Made by a program: the position numbers and the translations under genes. Shown here one piece after another: positions 7,247 to 7,586 of a stretch of 7,586 nucleotides of DNA. The notes below the pieces were generated by a model. It saw only the letters and a list, made by a program, of their open reading frames with translations, was not told where the DNA came from and made no database searches. Where the stretch lies: NCBI GenBank assembly GCA_026996955.1, contig JALWJV010000049.1, positions 1-7,586 of the forward strand. The letters run 5' to 3'. The stretch comes from Deltaproteobacteria bacterium. GTDB lineage: Bacteria; Desulfobacterota; Dissulfuribacteria; Dissulfuribacterales; QOAL01. Each line of letters starts with the position of its first letter. Positions within the stretch are counted from its first letter, which is position 1.

Positions 7247-7272
7247 TAAAATTGCCAGGTATAAGTGCCCTG

Positions 7273-7586
7273 TTACCCCAGAGACTTTACCCTGTCTGCA
7301 GGACTTATGATTTCAGAGAGTTTCACCCCGAACTTCTCATTTACAACCACAACCTCGCCCTTTGCCATAAGCTTGTGATTTACATAGATTTCTGCAGGCT
7401 CTCCAGCCATCTTGTTAAGCTCAACAACAGATCCCTGCCCAAGTTTCAACAGATCCTTGATCTGGATCTTCTTGCGCCCAAGCTCCACTGAGATTTCAAG
7501 GGGAAGCTCAAGGATAAAATCCAGATTATCCTTGTGGTCTTCAGCAACCGGAGCAGAATCACGTGAAAATTCATTAAATGAGGGGG
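7273..7586 (-). CDS. fliN: FliN, C-ring switch protein, 3' part only
   Basis: This is the C-terminal 103 residues of a FliN/SpoA-domain protein; the start lies beyond the right edge. The SpoA domain begins near DFILELPLEISVELGRKKIQ and continues through IKDLLKLGQGSVVELNKMAG, EPAEIYVNHKLMAKGEVVVV and NEKFGVKLSEIISPADRVKSLG (adjacent blocks of one domain, in order). FliN forms the lower part of the flagellar C-ring, transmits the CheY-P signal with FliM and docks the export ATPase through FliH. The preceding visible part is acidic and polar, as in the flexible FliN N-terminus. A FliY-type fusion with a CheC domain cannot be excluded because the N-terminus is missing. The TAA at 7273-7275 is followed by fliO after 26 bases. 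Confidence 0.94.
   Translation of the reverse strand, partial: PSFNEFSRDSAPVAEDHKDNLDFILELPLEISVELGRKKIQIKDLLKLGQGSVVELNKMAGEPAEIYVNHKLMAKGEVVVVNEKFGVKLSEIISPADRVKSLG

Noticed and set aside
1899..7586. A virulence-type (injectisome) secretion system
   Set aside because: FliP/Q/R/FlhB/FlhA have injectisome counterparts, but FliO, FlhF and FlhG are flagellum-specific and no injectisome-only gene is present.
1..7586. Mobile element, CRISPR array, tRNA, riboswitch or terminator
   Set aside because: No repeats with spacers, inverted-repeat ends, tRNA-like folds or stem-plus-T-run structures were seen. Gaps between genes are 71 bases or less.

Overview
The window is one uninterrupted, minus-strand run of nine flagellar genes, transcribed from the right edge to the left edge. 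The order is fliN (3' part), fliO, fliP, fliQ, fliR, flhB, flhA, flhF and flhG (5' part). Seven genes are complete. fliN is cut at the right edge and flhG at the left edge. No plus-strand gene, RNA gene, mobile element, CRISPR array or large non-coding gap is visible. The widest gap is 71 bases, between flhA and flhF.

Region by region: about 6935-7586 holds the C-ring protein FliN and the small assembly protein FliO. About 5089-6951 holds FliP, FliQ and FliR, the three membrane proteins that form the core of the export channel. About 1899-5078 holds FlhB (substrate-specificity switch with an intact NPTH self-cleavage site) and FlhA (export-gate protein with a large cytoplasmic domain). About 1-1827 holds FlhF (SRP-type GTPase) and FlhG (MinD-type ATPase), which set the site and number of flagella.

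How they work together: FliO helps FliP, FliQ and FliR assemble. FlhB wraps that core, and FlhA completes the proton-driven export gate inside the basal body, next to the C-ring to which FliN belongs. FlhF and FlhG decide where and how many such machines are built. Every complete downstream gene except fliO has a good Shine-Dalgarno (SD) match; most sit inside or over the preceding gene's end, and fliO and fliP also overlap. This points to one polycistronic message with translational coupling. No promoter or terminator was seen inside the window.

The sequence suggests a Gram-negative, flagellated bacterium of moderate GC content. The fliNOPQR-flhBAFG order and the FlhF/FlhG pair would fit Desulfobacterota (former Deltaproteobacteria) or another polar flagellate. 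That placement is inference and is not proven here.

This is a core motility locus, and I see no new system in it. The points worth a second look are residue-level: Glu instead of the usual Asp at FlhA position 205 (Salmonella Asp208); non-consensus G3 and G4 motifs in FlhF; and a degenerate FlhF-activating motif at the start of FlhG. There is also a short ORF joined to the flhA stop and in frame with flhF, and a recurring arrangement in which a gene's last glycine codons serve as the next gene's SD.
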